From an uncultured Bacilli bacterium (lineage in GTDB: Bacteria > Bacillota_I > Bacilli_A > RF39 > UBA660): a stretch of 7,529 bases of DNA. The position numbers were made by a program, and so were the translations under genes. The notes beneath the pieces are model-generated. The model saw only the letters and a list, made by a program, of their open reading frames with translations. It was not told the DNA's origin and made no database searches. Below, one piece after another: positions 5,435-7,529 of this stretch. Every line of letters starts with the position of its first letter. The first letter of the stretch is position 1. Location: contig CALVVD010000043.1 in NCBI GenBank assembly GCA_944363745.1, forward strand, positions 1 to 7,529, written 5' to 3'.

Positions 5435-7280
5435 AGTTAGATAATTCAATGGTAAATGGATTTTGTAAGGTCCCATCACCAGATGTTATTATTACGTTTG
5501 ATTTAAGGTTCAGAGCAGGTTTGATACTATTTAAATTGTTTGATGGAGAAGATGCGTTAACTCTTCCAAAATTGTCAACACCATAAACGTTTACTCTGCT
5601 ATATGGTGTTAAAAACCAATACATACCATTATTAATATTTTTGTTAAGTTGTCCTGCCATTAGCTCACCAAATCTTAATAAACCTACTTTAGAAATGGTA
5701 CTTGTAGCATAACTTGACATATTTATATCTATATATTTAGCTAGTTTATAACTTGCACCCCTACCTACTACTCCTAAATACCAAATAGTACTATCTTCTA
5801 TCATATTAGCATACTCTTCTCCTACGTAATTCATTAAATATTCTCCATTTAGAAATGCACCTATAGTATTAGTACTTGAAAATGTTATATCATTTCCAAA
5901 TCTTATTGTTTTTAATGTTCCATTTTCTTTTAATGGTTCTGCACTTGTTATTTTAGTTCCCACTCCATTCTCATGACTTATTATTCTATATAAAGTGTTT
6001 TCTCCTGTCCCAAAGCTTATATATTCGCCACTATATCTACTTGATAACAATGTTCCCGATAAATTAGCATCATTATCGCCTTCTAATCTATAGGGATTAT
6101 TTATAGTTCCATTCCCGTCTACAATTTGAACACTAGCTTTGATATTTATAGCAGGACGTATCCCTCGGGAATTACTTAATGATTCGTTGCCCGCGTTACC
6201 ACCAGTAACAGCTCGCACATTAGCTGAACTATATGGTGTTAAAGTCCACCAATAAAGTCCATTATTTAAATAACCTTTACCATATATTGTTCCTATATAA
6301 CTTGTTTGATATTCATACATATTCAAAAGTCCTACAGTAGCTGTTACTATTGTCTTCCCATTTGGTCTTGTTATACTTCCTAAGTCTGTTGCATCCATTG
6401 TTGCATCCCATACTGAATCTGTTACTAAAAATTTATCCGGTTCTCTTAAATTACCTAAAAATCCATCCACTGTTGTATCATTTAACCAAGATTTCATATA
6501 GCTTTCTTCAAAGGCACTGCTATCATTATCATAAGAAATTGCACTTATATTCCATTGTGTCACTAACTTTACTGTTTTCTCTTCATTATTAACAAGCACC
6601 GCTCTCCATAACTTGCCTGAATACCAAATATAGTTATCAGGTTCCTCTCCCGTTATAAATGTATCCGTTCCATCATCATAAAGATTCTCTTCTGGTATAT
6701 TTTCAAGTAATACAGTTGATATACTCTTATCTCTTTCTTGACTTACCTCTACTCTTAACTTACCACTAAATACTTGTCCTGAATAGTTTCCATCCACCTC
6801 ATCTGTTATCCATAAACTTAAACTATATTCATTTGTACTTTTACCTTCTATTGTTCCAGAGTCTAGTATTCTATTAGGATTTGAACCAATTCGTGTAAGT
6901 AGTGTCACTCCACTGTCACTACCATTTTTATTTAGATTATACTTTAAATACTTATCATCTATTCTTGTATCAGTCTCTCCTATAGTATTATCATCTAAAT
7001 AAATTGTATAATCTACCGCTTTACTACCATTATTCCTTAATTCAAAAGTAGAAGGTGTAGAGCTCATTCCCTCACTATCACTTATACCTACTGCATTATC
7101 TAAACTTATCCCTTCACTTGTCTCATCTAATACTAACTCTAACTCTCCTACTTTTACTATTTGATCAGTACCTGATAGTTGTGTAGAAAAGTAAGCATAA
7201 CTTATCAGTATTGCAAGTATTAATACTATAAATATGTTTATAATTATCACTGTCGCTTTCTTATTTTTCTTCTTCTCCAT
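5433..7280 (-). CDS. Membrane-anchored surface protein with two tandem C-terminal repeat modules (DUF6273-like, lectin-fold candidate)
   Basis: From ATG 7280 the product is 615 residues: a basic start (MEKKKNKKA), one hydrophobic segment (about 9-28) ending ISYAYFST, then an extracellular region. The AYFS ending followed by a beta-rich domain (about 35-185) recalls TasA/camelysin-type exported proteins, some of which are processed by SipW-like peptidases; this is inference. Two related modules follow (about 190-400 and 401-615). Each contains a segment of the form (Y/W)-W-x-L-T-P-Y-S (W345 and W555), then a variable stretch, then (I)-(R/K)-P-A-(I/L)-N-(I/L)-K and a closing G-(N/D)-G-T-x-x-N-P-(Y/F). 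The closing pattern resembles DUF6273 and C-type-lectin-like domains. Function is probably surface binding, unproven. ATG 7280 is chosen for its GGAAGGAG site; an in-frame GTG at 7310 lacks one and overlaps a terminator T-tract. Module 1 holds an unusually GC-rich stretch (6153-6228). Confidence 0.8.
   Translation of the reverse strand: MEKKKNKKATVIIINIFIVLILAILISYAYFSTQLSGTDQIVKVGELELVLDETSEGISLDNAVGISDSEGMSSTPSTFELRNNGSKAVDYTIYLDDNTIGETDTRIDDKYLKYNLNKNGSDSGVTLLTRIGSNPNRILDSGTIEGKSTNEYSLSLWITDEVDGNYSGQVFSGKLRVEVSQERDKSISTVLLENIPEENLYDDGTDTFITGEEPDNYIWYSGKLWRAVLVNNEEKTVKLVTQWNISAISYDNDSSAFEESYMKSWLNDTTVDGFLGNLREPDKFLVTDSVWDATMDATDLGSITRPNGKTIVTATVGLLNMYEYQTSYIGTIYGKGYLNNGLYWWTLTPYSSANVRAVTGGNAGNESLSNSRGIRPAINIKASVQIVDGNGTINNPYRLEGDNDANLSGTLLSSRYSGEYISFGTGENTLYRIISHENGVGTKITSAEPLKENGTLKTIRFGNDITFSSTNTIGAFLNGEYLMNYVGEEYANMIEDSTIWYLGVVGRGASYKLAKYIDINMSSYATSTISKVGLLRFGELMAGQLNKNINNGMYWFLTPYSRVNVYGVDNFGRVNASSPSNNLNSIKPALNLKSNVIITSGDGTLQNPFTIELSN
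5599..5613. repeat. Direct repeat shared by the two modules, copy in module 2
   Basis: CTATATGGTGTTAAA occurs here and at 6229-6243, in the same codon register (L-T-P-Y-S segment). Identity at the DNA level flanks the divergent stretch in each module, consistent with intragenic duplication. Confidence 0.8.
6153..6228 (-). other. GC-rich, possibly hypervariable segment of module 1
   Basis: Residues about 352-376 of the surface protein, between the W-T-L-T-P-Y segment and the I-R-P-A motif. By hand count about half the bases are G or C, against well under a third in surrounding coding sequence. Codons rarely seen elsewhere here cluster: GTG, CGA, GCG, GGC, TCC, CGA, GGG, CGT. The equivalent stretch in module 2 (5517-5598) is different in sequence and Asn/Ser-rich. 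The position, just before a conserved (R/K)-P-A motif of a putative lectin-like fold, is where diversity-generating retroelements place their variable regions. No template or reverse transcriptase is in the window. Confidence 0.35.
6229..6243. repeat. Direct repeat shared by the two modules, copy in module 1
   Basis: Exact 15-bp match to 5599-5613, in the same reading register, marking the conserved start of the divergent stretch. Confidence 0.8.
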
Positions 7281-7310
7281 AAATCTCTTGCTCCTTCCAT
7301 TATTACACAC

Positions 7311-7344
7311 AAAAAAGAATAGAATAATCTCTTACTCTATTCTT
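7311..7344 (-). terminator. Strong terminator or attenuator in the leader of the surface-protein gene
   Basis: On the minus strand, AAGAATAGAGTAA (7344-7332) pairs with TTATTCTATTCTT (7327-7315) around the tetraloop GAGA, a 13-bp stem with one G-U pair and no mismatch. A T-tract runs through 7311. It lies 31 bp before the surface-gene ATG. No convincing promoter fits between it and the ribosome binding site, so expression probably depends on passing this hairpin. Confidence 0.75.
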
Positions 7345-7386
7345 CTTACACTATGAAAGAAAGTAAATTTATTACTTAAATATTTA

Positions 7387-7434
7387 CTAAACTGCCCCCC
7401 CCCAGGTAACATATCGTAAACATAATTTTCTCAT
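7387..7434 (-). CDS. Putative leader peptide containing a G9 tract
   Basis: ATG 7434 is preceded by AGAAAGAAGG at 7-nt spacing, a good ribosome binding site. The frame reads MRKLCLRYVTWGGAV and stops at TAG 7389-7387. The Gly codons are made by the nine-G run, so any slippage changes the frame: with one G more the ORF ends at 7376, with one G fewer it continues for 33 residues and stops at 7334-7332, inside the terminator hairpin. It is too short for family recognition. It might be a regulatory leader peptide, a degraded gene, or a chance frame. Confidence 0.35.
   Translation of the reverse strand: MRKLCLRYVTWGGAV
7395..7403. repeat. Homopolymer C9 (G9 on the coding strand), candidate slippage tract
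   Basis: Nine consecutive C residues in a region otherwise dominated by A and T. It is the only C or G homopolymer of this length in the window. Such tracts are classic sites of slipped-strand length change and phase variation upstream of or within surface-protein genes. The hexamers AGGTAA (7404-7409) and TTACCT (7439-7444) form an inverted repeat whose inner copy abuts the tract. Confidence 0.85.
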
Positions 7435-7459
7435 ACTTTTACCTTCTTTCTATCTGTAG

Positions 7460-7506
7460 ATTGACGAATTAATTTATCCCAGAATTGACGATTTATTTTA
7501 CCCTGA
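7460..7506. repeat. Imperfect tandem repeat upstream of the leader ORF
   Basis: Two adjacent units, ATTGACGAATTAATTTATCC plus CAGA (7460-7483) and ATTGACGATTTATTTTACCC plus TGA (7484-7506), share the opening ATTGACGA and the A/T run followed by CCC. The second unit is one base shorter. Regular 24-bp spacing of ATTGACGA would place the copies on nearly the same DNA face roughly two helical turns apart, as in regulator binding sites. Function is not shown. Confidence 0.55.
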
Positions 7507-7516
7507 TAAATTAATT
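7467..7516. repeat. 12-bp perfect inverted repeat upstream of the leader ORF
   Basis: AATTAATTTATC (7467-7478) and GATAAATTAATT (7505-7516) are exact inverse complements with a 26-bp spacer. They overlap the tandem repeat. No gene is visible in the remainder of 7435-7529, and no convincing -35/-10 pair was found on the minus strand; the leader promoter may lie here or beyond the right edge. Confidence 0.6.
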
Positions 7517-7529
7517 AATCATATCTACT

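Noticed and set aside
6350..6592. Plus-strand open frame antisense to the surface-protein gene
   Set aside because: Leu/His/Ser/Tyr-rich translation without motifs or a ribosome binding site; shadow of the minus-strand gene.
7281..7310. GTG start at 7310 for the surface protein (ten residues longer)
   Set aside because: No ribosome binding site precedes it; it lies against the terminator T-tract, and the added residues would contain the ribosome binding site used by ATG 7280.
7460..7516. CRISPR array or insertion-sequence terminal repeat
   Set aside because: There are only two imperfect adjacent units without spacers, and no transposase or target-site duplication is visible.
1..7529. Mycoplasma/Spiroplasma genetic code (TGA as Trp), suggested by the AT-rich composition
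   Set aside because: Trp is encoded by TGG, and TGA ends the ymfF-like, rhodanese and membrane ORFs at the expected family lengths.
7435..7529. Riboswitch or T-box leader
   Set aside because: No T-box AGGGTGGNACCGCG-type motif or recognisable riboswitch core was found; only simple repeats are visible.

Overview
The window is about 7.5 kb of very AT-rich bacterial DNA. AGGAGG-type ribosome binding sites, standard TGA/TAA/TAG stops, the YmfF/YmfH peptidase pair, a DUF3603-type protein, RmuC and a large surface protein with an AYFST-type N-terminus point to a Firmicutes/Bacilli lineage. The style resembles the reduced gut clades near the Mollicutes (RF39-like). That placement is inference. TGG encodes Trp and TGA ends genes, so the standard bacterial code applies rather than the mycoplasma code.

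Layout from left to right; everything is on the minus strand except one small gene. Positions 1-2125 hold deoD, then ymfF, then the start of ymfH, in tight succession (16-bp gap, then 14-bp overlap), so they look like one operon. A 14-bp terminator-like hairpin sits directly in front of the deoD ribosome binding site. Positions 2233-2772 hold a small lipoprotein. It is divergent from a 58-residue acidic protein (2874-3050, plus strand) that has a textbook TTGACA-17-TATAAT promoter. That gene converges on a DUF3603-type gene (3053-3706), and the two stop codons are 2 bp apart inside a shared bidirectional terminator. Overlapping the start of the DUF3603 gene is a two-helix membrane ORF (3690-3908) that lacks any ATG, GTG or TTG start and seems to begin at ATT. 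Then come rmuC (3984-5063), with its own terminator and promoter, and a single-domain rhodanese (5110-5382).

Positions 5433-7529 are the most interesting part. A 615-residue membrane-anchored surface protein carries two tandem C-terminal modules, each ending in a pattern of the form W-x-L-T-P-Y-S ... (R/K)-P-A-(I/L)-N. One module contains a GC-rich stretch built from codons that are rare elsewhere in the window, reminiscent of the variable region of a diversity-generating-retroelement target. Upstream of this gene the leader contains, in order, a tandem/inverted repeat block, a short ORF with a good ribosome binding site that contains a run of nine G (nine C on the plus strand), and a perfect 13-bp terminator hairpin with a GAGA loop and U-tract. 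Losing one G would fuse the short ORF to a frame whose stop codon is the last three bases of the hairpin's left arm. This suggests a testable model in which slippage of the G-tract switches the surface protein on or off by translation-coupled attenuation. No retroelement reverse transcriptase, transposase, tRNA, rRNA or CRISPR array is visible.
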